NCBI GenBank assembly: GCA_002213445.1
Contig: NJIE01000008.1
Span: forward strand, 434,001-498,000
From: Xenophilus sp. AP218F
GTDB lineage: Bacteria; Pseudomonadota; Gammaproteobacteria; Burkholderiales; Chromobacteriaceae
Length of the DNA stretch: 64,000 nucleotides
Reading direction: 5' to 3'
Shown piece after piece: positions 38,215-44,909 of the stretch (its first letter is position 1; each line of letters opens with the position of its first letter). The notes beneath the pieces are model-generated. The model had not been told where the DNA came from, searched no databases, and was given only the letters and a program-made list of their open reading frames with translations. A program made the position numbers and the translations under genes.

Positions 38215-39228
38215 ATGATTATAAAGTCCGCAGACTCACGACTGCCACATATCCAGCAACTCATGCAGCTGCAATCCCGGCCAGACCTCAGCGACAAGCA
38301 GCGCGAGCTGCTGGCAAGGGAAATCCACGCCATCCAGAAAGGCGAGCAAGGCGAGCGCAATGGCGCCTATGAAATCGACTTTCACCTGAAAGACACCCAG
38401 AACTGGGCGGTGATCCACGATTTGCGCATCGAGCACCAAGGCCGGGCTGCGCAGATCGATCATTTGCTGATCAACCGGATGCTGGAAATCTACGTGGTGG
38501 AAACCAAGAATTTCAACGCCAACCTGGAAATCAACGAAGCCGGCGAATTCACCGCCTGGTACAACAAGACTCCGCGCGGCATTCCCAGCCCGCTGGCTCA
38601 GAATGAAAAGCATATCGCGGTGCTGGAGCGGCTATGCCAGGCGCTGCCATTGCCCACCCGGCTGGGCATCAAGCTGATGCCCTCGTTTTTCAATGTGGTG
38701 ATGGTGGGCAACCAGCAGCGCATTACCCGCCCCAAGCGGCTGGACACCAAAAACGTGATCAAGGTGGAAAAGATCAAGGAATGGGTGACCCGTAGCGACG
38801 ACGTCGGCTTCGCGCGCGCCATTTCCGGGCTGGTCAAGATCGTCAGCAGCGAAACCATGCTGGAGCTGGCCCAGGCCATCGCCAATCAGCACCTGCCGCT
38901 GAAACACGATTATTGCGCCCGTTTCGGCATTCCGCGCGTCGCGCCGGCAGCGCCGGCCCCCGCGCCCGTGGCGCAAGCGCCCGCGCAACCGGCGGCGGAG
39001 CCGGCAGGCAAGCTGACCAGTTCAAAACTGGCGGCCAAGCTGGGGTTCAAAAACACCCAGGCCTTGATCGAACAGCTGCTGGCGCAAGGCTATCTGGAAA
39101 TGGCGGAGGGCAAGGCCAGGCTCACCGAGTCCGGCAAGAATGCGGGAGGGGAATTCAAGCTCAGTCCCAAGTTCGGGCCATATTTCATGTGGCCGGAAAG
39201 CCTGGAGTTGAACGCCAAAGTCGAATGA
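38215..39228 (+). CDS. NERD-domain nuclease-like protein
   Basis: Protein of 337 residues. Residues about 40-160 form a NERD domain, a PD-(D/E)XK-type nuclease-related fold: GERNGAYEIDFHL, the aspartate in AAQIDHLLINRM and the ExK pair in YVVETKNFNANLEI, all apparently intact. An Ala/Pro-rich linker (about 243-265) is followed by a winged-helix-like part (SSKLAAKLGFKNTQALIEQLLAQGYLEM...KARLTESGK), resembling domains that bind DNA. No signal or membrane segment. It stands alone. NERD proteins are suspected to act in DNA processing or defence, but the role is unproven. Confidence 0.82.
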   Translation: MIIKSADSRLPHIQQLMQLQSRPDLSDKQRELLAREIHAIQKGEQGERNGAYEIDFHLKDTQNWAVIHDLRIEHQGRAAQIDHLLINRMLEIYVVETKNFNANLEINEAGEFTAWYNKTPRGIPSPLAQNEKHIAVLERLCQALPLPTRLGIKLMPSFFNVVMVGNQQRITRPKRLDTKNVIKVEKIKEWVTRSDDVGFARAISGLVKIVSSETMLELAQAIANQHLPLKHDYCARFGIPRVAPAAPAPAPVAQAPAQPAAEPAGKLTSSKLAAKLGFKNTQALIEQLLAQGYLEMAEGKARLTESGKNAGGEFKLSPKFGPYFMWPESLELNAKVE

Positions 39229-39281
39229 CCGGCGGCTTCAAACCATCGCTTGCCGGCATGCCCGGCGCGGCGGCGGCACGC

Positions 39282-39306
39282 AAAAGCCTCGCATGGCGAG
39301 GCTTTT
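39282..39306. terminator. Bidirectional terminator between NERD gene and slyD
   Basis: Eleven-base stem AAAAGCCTCGC / GCGAGGCTTTT with a three-base loop between convergent genes. Confidence 0.85.
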
Positions 39307-39348
39307 GTTTTGGCAGGCGCGGATTCGGGACGTCGCGCAGCGCGGGTA

Positions 39349-39825
39349 TCAGTGCTGATGCCCGTGTTCGCCGTGCACGTGCTGGTGGGCGATTTCTTCG
39401 GCTGTCGCCTCGCGCACGTTCAGAACCGTCAAGGCGAAGCGCAGGGTTTTGCCGCACAGCGGGTGATTGCCGTCCAGCAATACCGTGGGGCCTTTGATCT
39501 TGGTGACAAAGTAGTAGCGCGGCTGGCCGTCCGGGCCCATGCGCTGCAGCTGGCCGCCCACCTTCACGCCCGGCGGGAAATCGGCCTTGGGCATGGTGGT
39601 GACCAGCGCTTCGTCGCGCTCGCCGAAGGCGTCTTCGGTAGCCAGCTCGATCGTGGTTTTGAAGCCGGCCTCCTGGCCTTCCAGCGCCGCTTCCAGCTTG
39701 TCGAAAAGATTGTCGTAGCCGCCGTGCAGGTAAGCGACGGGGTGCTTGCCGTCGTCGTACACATTGCCCTGGCTGTCGGTGACTTTCATGCGCAGGGTAA
39801 CGGCGGTGTTTTCGGTGATTTTCAT
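39349..39825 (-). CDS. slyD: FKBP-type peptidyl-prolyl isomerase SlyD
   Basis: Folding catalyst and metallochaperone of 158 residues. Residues 1-65 and 125-145 form the FKBP domain (YLHGGYDNLFDKLEAALEGQEAG); the inserted IF domain lies between (AFGERDEALVTTM...). The C-terminus is histidine-rich (QHVHGEHGHQH), suited to nickel binding, but much shorter than in E. coli. The start MKIT is conserved; a start three codons upstream is possible, and no strong ribosome binding site is visible. Confidence 0.93.
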   Translation of the reverse strand: MKITENTAVTLRMKVTDSQGNVYDDGKHPVAYLHGGYDNLFDKLEAALEGQEAGFKTTIELATEDAFGERDEALVTTMPKADFPPGVKVGGQLQRMGPDGQPRYYFVTKIKGPTVLLDGNHPLCGKTLRFALTVLNVREATAEEIAHQHVHGEHGHQH

Positions 39826-39998
39826 GATGAGCAATGGCGAAATAATCGGAGGCGGGAAGGGTGGCAGCTTGGCGGGGCAGTGTCAACCAGCAGGCGATAC
39901 GGCGCGGGCACGGCGATAGCGGCATAGGGTGCAATACTCGGCCGCCATCCCCTCCATGCGGCCTACCCCCTCGGCCGGGCATCGCGCCGCGTTAGGCC

Positions 39999-40057
39999 GG
40001 TGCGACGCCCGGCGGATAATGTCGAGCGTGGAGAAGGCCGAAGCCGGGTGTCGCACC
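39999..40057. repeat. Inverted repeat, 15-base arms
   Basis: Arms GGTGCGACGCCCGGC (39999-40013) and GCCGGGTGTCGCACC (40043-40057), one mismatch, 29-base loop. It resembles dispersed REP-like elements. Confidence 0.75.
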
Positions 40058-40129
40058 CTACGAGCGCGCCGTACGGCCGTAAAATGATTAGATTATATGT
40101 GATGCGCCGATATCCCGTGGCGCGAGCCT

Positions 40130-40229
40130 TTCAAAATGATGCGCCCCAGGCGCTGCCGAACTCGCAACGCGCTAACGTCGCGTCGCTCGAACAGGCGGCA
40201 GCTTAAAACCTGGAGCGCATCATTTTGAA
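40130..40229. repeat. Long inverted repeat, 21-base arms
   Basis: Arms at 40130-40150 and 40209-40229 (TTCAAAATGATGCGCCCCAGG against its complement) match at 20 of 21 positions. Inside, GCTGCC (40152-40157) pairs with GGCAGC (40197-40202). The 100-base unit could fold as a long hairpin and has the look of a MITE or REP-pair. Confidence 0.8.
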
Positions 40230-40265
40230 CGGGGTTTCGAAGCGCCCCGGGTCGCCTTTTCTTTG

Positions 40266-40299
40266 GGTTCTTTCTTTTGGCGAAGCAAAAGAAAGAACC
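40266..40299. repeat. Perfect inverted repeat, 14-base arms
   Basis: GGTTCTTTCTTTTG / CAAAAGAAAGAACC with a GCGAAG loop. The A/T-rich arms make it unlike an ordinary terminator. Confidence 0.8.
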
Positions 40300-40434
40300 T
40301 CGCCGGCGGGGCGAGACCCGCGAAGTTTCGTTTTTCAATGATACTAGCTGAATCTGCGTGCTTACTGCTTGGGCTTGGTAGCGCGGCCAAAACAGGCTTA
40401 CCCCGGTCATCCAAACTATTGTACTTGCATGTTC

Positions 40435-40513
40435 GGCGGAATGCCCCGATAAAATCGTGGCTTCCGCCCTACGCGACAGATGTAGGGCGGAAGCCCCGTA
40501 GAGGCGTTCCGCC
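40435..40513. repeat. Nested inverted repeat
   Basis: Inner perfect 13-base arms GCTTCCGCCCTAC (40460-40472) and GTAGGGCGGAAGC (40482-40494). Outer GGCGGAA (40435-40441) pairs with TTCCGCC (40507-40513). Confidence 0.75.
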
Positions 40514-40605
40514 TCGATGCGCAACGAACGATATCCGGTGTATGCGGTGTTTTACGATCATCGTTAGACTTCACAAGTACAAATCAATATATGGTGTTAT
40601 TGGAA

Positions 40606-41517
40606 TTATTTACCCTGAAGGATTCCTGTGTCAAACAATGCGTTATAACTAGAGATAACTGCTTTGGAAAATAATTCACATATTACAGCGATTGATGCTG
40701 CATTTGAAGATTCATCTGTTGGTTTTGCCGAATGAAACCAACTGTGAGCCCCAGGTGAATTTCCGATAAGTTTTTTGAAAATTACAGCTTCTTTTTCTCC
40801 CCTGGTTGAGAAATAATCAGCATATTTATAGTTCCATTCATTACGTGTTTGGCTTGGGATTTTCCATTGATTTCCTTCGAAAAGTTTAATGTATTTTGCT
40901 AATTCAGGCCATCCCTTTTCATTATTAATACGCTTCATTATTTCCTGTGCATTGCTCCAGGCTGCTGCATGAGGTTTTTCACCTATTGAATCAAAAACGA
41001 TCTTTCCACCTCGTGGCTTCCCTATGAAATTGTTTGGGTTGGTATTTGTGAACTGACTAATTTTAGCAGGATCTCCTTTAATTCTTGCTATGAGTTGCTT
41101 CTGATCGTTTGAGTCCAATCCGAGAGGAATTTTATCTAACATTCTAGATATTTCATTTATTGCAAAGAAAGAACAATAGTAAGCGGTGACTAATAACCAG
41201 GGGGAGCTAATTGATGATTCTTTTGCTTTTTCAACATTGGAATATTGATTTGATACTCGACGTGAGCCCATTACAAATTCACATATTCTGGACTCGGTCA
41301 GAGTGGCTCCATTTATGTCAGGCAGCGCTGATGAGCCTTCGTAGATAGCAAATGAACTATTTGAAATTACTTCTATTTCAATGGAAGGCTCGTTTAGTAT
41401 CGCAAACTTTAAGCCATCTTTATAATTTACGTTCCCGAAATTTCTCCTATTTGTATTTTCTAATAAGGTTGCAACTTTCTTTGTGCAAATACTTTGCAAG
41501 TGATCATGTATTCTCAT
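40606..41517 (-). CDS. Protein of unknown function, partner of DGQHR protein
   Basis: A 303-residue protein I do not recognise. It is AT-rich in codon use, unlike the neighbouring genes. A long hydrophobic helix occurs at about 106-127 (WLLVTAYYCSFFAINEISRML), and an RNEWNY motif at 225-230. That helix plus Rx4Y-like motif is loosely reminiscent of HEPN-type RNases, but this is weak. A second helical segment closes the protein (AASIAVICELFSKAVISSYN). It starts 2 bases after the stop of the DGQHR gene, so the two are translationally coupled. It may be an effector for the DGQHR protein (inference). Confidence 0.75.
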   Translation of the reverse strand: MRIHDHLQSICTKKVATLLENTNRRNFGNVNYKDGLKFAILNEPSIEIEVISNSSFAIYEGSSALPDINGATLTESRICEFVMGSRRVSNQYSNVEKAKESSISSPWLLVTAYYCSFFAINEISRMLDKIPLGLDSNDQKQLIARIKGDPAKISQFTNTNPNNFIGKPRGGKIVFDSIGEKPHAAAWSNAQEIMKRINNEKGWPELAKYIKLFEGNQWKIPSQTRNEWNYKYADYFSTRGEKEAVIFKKLIGNSPGAHSWFHSAKPTDESSNAASIAVICELFSKAVISSYNALFDTGILQGK

Positions 41518-41519
41518 GA

Positions 41520-42503
41520 TTAAAATAGATCGGAAGGTATTTTTGATTTTCTATCTATGTCAAGTTTGTCAATAATATCTTTCTCTAAGTTTCTTATTGC
41601 TTCATCATTGCTACCTGAGTGGAGGTCAAAATTTATTTTTTGAAGAGATTCAAAGGTGAATGAAAAAGATTCTTTCTTGAAGTTTCTTTTGTAGAAATAA
41701 GTATTCTCACAAACTTTTTCAAAAACTCTGAATATGGCTTGAAAAAAGGCTGATTGAGAGATTTTATTGGTGGCATCCATCTCTTCAAGGTTTTCATACA
41801 CCCCGAATAAATAATTTTTCAGAAGGGTTTTTTTTCCATCATAGTCAAGGTCTTTCATGGTTTCTGTGGAAAGTACTTTGTTGATTGCTATTTCAAATGG
41901 GACATGTGAAAGGTACCCTGGTCCCTTTTGTTCTGCGCTCATTTTTCCACATAGAACCGAATCTGCTTCAGAGTTTAAATCCTTAAAGAGGCGTAATCTA
42001 ATATCATCAACTGACTCGCTCTCCACAAGGAAGCGTGTCAACTCAATCCGAAGTGTTTTAGGAACACCTTTTTGAGTTGAATTAATATCTACAAAGTATT
42101 GAATTTCGTCAATTAAATTTAAATTTGTAAGAATGCATACGGGGAGTTTTATGTTGTCAACCCCCGATTTGTAAGCTTTGTATGCTCCAAAGAGACGGTG
42201 CTGCCCATCAATTACAAGAAGTGAGCCATTCTCGTTATTTATTTCAAGCTCTTCTTTTTCCTCGTCGTAGAATATTCCAGCTTCTGGTTGAGCGCTGAGT
42301 ATAATGGCGCCAGGAATTATTTTTTGCTCAAAATACTTTGCGATTTTATTTGCACGAGTTTCTTCTAGCTGGCGTTGAAATCCCTCTTCAGGATTTTCAC
42401 TTACGCGCTCTACACGTGAAAGGTTGAATAGTGTATCTGGAGCCATCGCGGTAAGATAGAACCCTACATTATTTCTGCTTAGATTAAATGCTTTAACTCG
42501 CAT
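41520..42503 (-). CDS. DGQHR-domain protein
   Basis: Protein of 327 residues with the DGQHR motif at 99-103 (LLVIDGQHRLFGAYKA). It shares the fold found in DndB-like and related proteins linked to DNA modification or defence. The flanking FVDINSTQKGVPKTLRIEL (a region that in this family follows DGQHR) is also present. The start at 42503 has a strong AAGGGG ribosome binding site; the ORF could extend 15 codons upstream into the nrdB terminator. It is AT-rich (one 60-base line that I counted has 16 G+C), signalling transfer. The gene pair sits between nrdB and slyD. Confidence 0.88.
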   Translation of the reverse strand: MRVKAFNLSRNNVGFYLTAMAPDTLFNLSRVERVSENPEEGFQRQLEETRANKIAKYFEQKIIPGAIILSAQPEAGIFYDEEKEELEINNENGSLLVIDGQHRLFGAYKAYKSGVDNIKLPVCILTNLNLIDEIQYFVDINSTQKGVPKTLRIELTRFLVESESVDDIRLRLFKDLNSEADSVLCGKMSAEQKGPGYLSHVPFEIAINKVLSTETMKDLDYDGKKTLLKNYLFGVYENLEEMDATNKISQSAFFQAIFRVFEKVCENTYFYKRNFKKESFSFTFESLQKINFDLHSGSNDEAIRNLEKDIIDKLDIDRKSKIPSDLF

Positions 42504-42511
42504 AGTTTTCC

Positions 42512-42544
42512 CCTTATAAAAAGGCACACCGAAGTGTGCCTTTT
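42512..42544 (-). terminator. Intrinsic terminator of nrdB
   Basis: Stem AAAAGGCACAC / GTGTGCCTTTT with a CGAA loop (TTCG on the minus strand) and flanking T. It separates nrdB from the AT-rich cassette. Confidence 0.92.
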
Positions 42545-42575
42545 GCATGAAAACCTGTCAACGATCCATGTCAAA

Positions 42576-43655
42576 TCAATCCCAGCTCAACGCCCCGCCA
42601 GTCTGATACTCGGTGACGCGAGTCTCAAAGAAGTTCTTCTCCTTCTTCAAATCGATCATCTCGCTCATCCACGGGAAGGGGTTGTTCACGCCCGGGAACA
42701 GCTGATCCAGGCCGATCTGCTGCATGCGGCGGTTGGCGATGAAGCGCAGGTATTCCTTGAACATGGCGGCGTTGAGGCCCAGCACGCCGCGCGGCATGGT
42801 GTCTTCGGCGTAGGCGTATTCCAGCTCCACCGCGTGCTTGAACAGCTCGGTGATTTCGGCCTTGAAGCTTTCGGTCCAGATTTCCGGCTGTTCCAGCTTG
42901 ATGGTATTGATCAGGTCGATGCCGAAATTGCAGTGCATGGACTCGTCGCGCAGGATGTACTGGTATTGCTCTGCCGCGCCGGTCATCTTGTTCTGGCGGC
43001 CCAGCGCCAGGATCTGCACGAAGCCGACGTAGAAGAACAGGCCTTCCATGATGCAGGCGAACACGATCAGGCTTTTGAGCAGCTTCTGGTCGTTTTCCAG
43101 GGTGCCGGTCTTGAAGGCCGGGTTGCACAGCACGTCGATGAAGGGGATCAGGAACTCGTCCTTGTCGCGGATGGACTTGATCTCGTGATAGGCGTTGAAC
43201 ACTTCGCCTTCGTCCAGACCCAGGCTTTCCACGATGTACTGGTAGGCGTGGGTGTGGATGGCTTCGTCAAAGGCCTGGCGCAGCAGGAACTGGCGGCATT
43301 CCGGGCTGGTGATCTGGCGATAGGTGCCCAGCACGATGTTGTTGGCGGCCAGGCTGTCGGCGGTGACAAAGAAGCCGAGGTTGCGCTTGACGATGCGCAT
43401 TTCGTCTTCGGTCAGCTGGCCGGTTTTCCACTGTTCGATGTCGCGCTGCATGTTCACTTCCTGCGGCATCCAGTGGTTGGCGCATTGCGCCAGGTACTTT
43501 TCCCAGGCCCACTTGTGCTTGAACGGCACCAACTGGTTGACGTCGGTGGTGCCGTTGATCACTTTCTTGTCCACCACGTTGACGCGGGCGGTGCCGTGGG
43601 CGTCCATGGAGTTGGCCGCGGCGGCGGGGGCGATGGTGTCTTCAAAATTCAGCAT
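42576..43655 (-). CDS. nrdB: Ribonucleotide reductase class Ia, small subunit
   Basis: Houses the diiron centre and tyrosyl radical used to make deoxyribonucleotides. In the 359-residue protein Asp100 (FFVTADS), Glu131 and His134 (EAIHTHAY) are likely metal ligands and Tyr138 is the radical tyrosine, with [11 protein letters not shown]-like second ligand set ([12 protein letters not shown]). The C-terminus ends in a peptide for binding NrdA. It lies downstream of nrdA but with three small genes in between. Confidence 0.97.
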   Translation of the reverse strand: MLNFEDTIAPAAAANSMDAHGTARVNVVDKKVINGTTDVNQLVPFKHKWAWEKYLAQCANHWMPQEVNMQRDIEQWKTGQLTEDEMRIVKRNLGFFVTADSLAANNIVLGTYRQITSPECRQFLLRQAFDEAIHTHAYQYIVESLGLDEGEVFNAYHEIKSIRDKDEFLIPFIDVLCNPAFKTGTLENDQKLLKSLIVFACIMEGLFFYVGFVQILALGRQNKMTGAAEQYQYILRDESMHCNFGIDLINTIKLEQPEIWTESFKAEITELFKHAVELEYAYAEDTMPRGVLGLNAAMFKEYLRFIANRRMQQIGLDQLFPGVNNPFPWMSEMIDLKKEKNFFETRVTEYQTGGALSWD

Positions 43656-43701
43656 GGGTGCTCCTTGTTATGTCTTTGCGGGCTGCGCGGGGCAGCGTGT
43701 T

Positions 43702-43905
43702 TCAGGCCGCCGGCTGCGGCTCGGCCAGGCTGGGGCCAAGCGGCAGGCTGACGCGGCTGAGGATGGCGACGGCGGGCGCGGCCGGGGAGGGCGCGTCTTG
43801 CGGCGGCGCGGCCTCCACGTGGACGCGGACGCGGCCCAGCTTGCGATAGCCGGCGTGGCGGCCGGCCGTGCCGTGCCGGGCGATACAGAAAATGGTGGCG
43901 CTCAT
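43702..43905 (-). CDS. Small hypothetical protein between nrdA and nrdB
   Basis: A 67-residue product, rich in Ala/Pro/Val, with no recognised domain and a good AAGGA ribosome binding site 7 bases before the ATG. It ends 47 bases before nrdB. Composition could also reflect a GC-rich random frame, so coding is only moderately likely. Confidence 0.5.
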   Translation of the reverse strand: MSATIFCIARHGTAGRHAGYRKLGRVRVHVEAAPPQDAPSPAAPAVAILSRVSLPLGPSLAEPQPAA

Positions 43906-43924
43906 CGCGTGTCCTTGTCGGCGT

Positions 43925-44320
43925 TCAGAAGTGCAGTTGGCGGCTCAGTTCGCGCATCAGGGTGCGTTCGCGGGCTTCTTCCTGCTCCAGCTGTTCCTGC
44001 AGCCGGCTGCGTTGCTGGCGCAGGCTGCGCAGCTGCTGGTATTGGCGGTTGGCCAGCGCGATGTCCTGTTTCAGGGTTTCGATCTGCTGTTGCAGCTCTT
44101 CCGGCTGGCAGTACACCACCAGGAGGCTGTCTTCCACCCAGGCTTTGCGCCACAGCGGCTGGCGCGGGATGCGGCGCGCTTCGCCGAACAGTTCCTTCCA
44201 CTCGGCGGGCGGGGCGTGATTGAGTTGCAGGTACATGTTGAACAGCATGAATTGCTTGTCCGGGTTGTGCGAGCGCTCCTCGCAGAATCCGGTGATGCTG
44301 ATGGCTTCAAATGTCTGCAT
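43925..44320 (-). CDS. Hypothetical coiled-coil protein
   Basis: A 131-residue protein I do not recognise, with an excellent AGGAGGT ribosome binding site before the ATG at 44320. The N-terminal part includes FMLFNMYLQLNHAPPAEWKELFGEARRIPRQPLWRKAWVEDSLLVVYCQPEELQQ-type segments, and residues 75-125 form a heptad-rich Gln/Arg/Leu coiled coil. It lies in the nrdA-nrdB interval, so it may serve nucleotide reduction or simply be co-transcribed. No secretion signal. Confidence 0.75.
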   Translation of the reverse strand: MQTFEAISITGFCEERSHNPDKQFMLFNMYLQLNHAPPAEWKELFGEARRIPRQPLWRKAWVEDSLLVVYCQPEELQQQIETLKQDIALANRQYQQLRSLRQQRSRLQEQLEQEEARERTLMRELSRQLHF

Positions 44321-44400
44321 CTGACCTCCTGAGTGCCGACGGCACGTTGCTTGATTCCGTGGCGGCCGCGGATCGGCGGCTGCCCTTGTGCGCGGCGGCG

Positions 44401-44790
44401 TCAGGCCTGGGCCGCGTCCGGCATGTCGTCCAGCTGGACGATGCCGTAAATCTTCCAGTCGCCGCGCACCTTCTTGAGGTGGTAGCCGGTGAAGTACTGC
44501 CAGGGCGGCTGGCCGGCGCGTTCCACTGTCCAGGCCACCAGCGCGCTGGCGGCGGCGTCGCCCAGCATCTGCACGCCGTCCAGCCGGTGACGGGCGCCGA
44601 TAAAACCCTGGCCGCGATACCAGGCCAGCAGCGCGGCGGTGGTGTCGGTCAGCGCGGCCATATCGTCCCAGGCCGACAGATCGCCGTGATGAATGGCGGT
44701 GAACGGCACGGTGAACATGCTGGCGACGCCGGCGGTGTCCAGTTGCGAGTAATGCTGCTGGTACTGCTGGAAAAACGCTTCGATGCTCAT
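44401..44790 (-). CDS. NTF2-like / SnoaL-like small protein
   Basis: A 129-residue protein with the cone-shaped NTF2-like fold pattern: N-terminal helices (AFFQQYQQHYSQLDTAGVASMFTVPFTAIHHGD), HRLDGVQMLGDAAASALVAWTVER and YHLKKVRGDWKIYGIVQLD at the C-terminal end. A GGAAGA ribosome binding site precedes the ATG. Such proteins bind small ligands; the ligand is unknown. It is part of the nrdA to nrdB gene string. Confidence 0.75.
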   Translation of the reverse strand: MSIEAFFQQYQQHYSQLDTAGVASMFTVPFTAIHHGDLSAWDDMAALTDTTAALLAWYRGQGFIGARHRLDGVQMLGDAAASALVAWTVERAGQPPWQYFTGYHLKKVRGDWKIYGIVQLDDMPDAAQA

Positions 44791-44909
44791 CTGTCTTCCA
44801 TTCCCGCCAAGGCATGGTTGCCGACGTCGATCTGGCCTTGGCCATCCAGAAGCCGCCTGCGGGCAAGCGGCTTGAGGATAGGCCGCCGGGCTTGCGCCCG
44901 GCGGACGGC

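Larger units (their letters stand above)
39826..40605. other. Gene-free region rich in inverted repeats
   Basis: About 780 bases between slyD and the AT-rich cassette hold no convincing gene. It contains at least four separate long inverted repeats, annotated individually. Small ORFs here run through these repeats and have no ribosome binding site or protein-like composition. Confidence 0.7.

Noticed and set aside
40000-40652. Short ORFs running through the palindromic region
   Set aside because: They read through inverted repeats and lack ribosome binding sites.
40606-41517. HEPN RNase assignment for the DGQHR partner
   Set aside because: Only one helix and an RNEWNY motif fit loosely; the canonical Rx4-6H motif is absent, so I left the protein as unknown.
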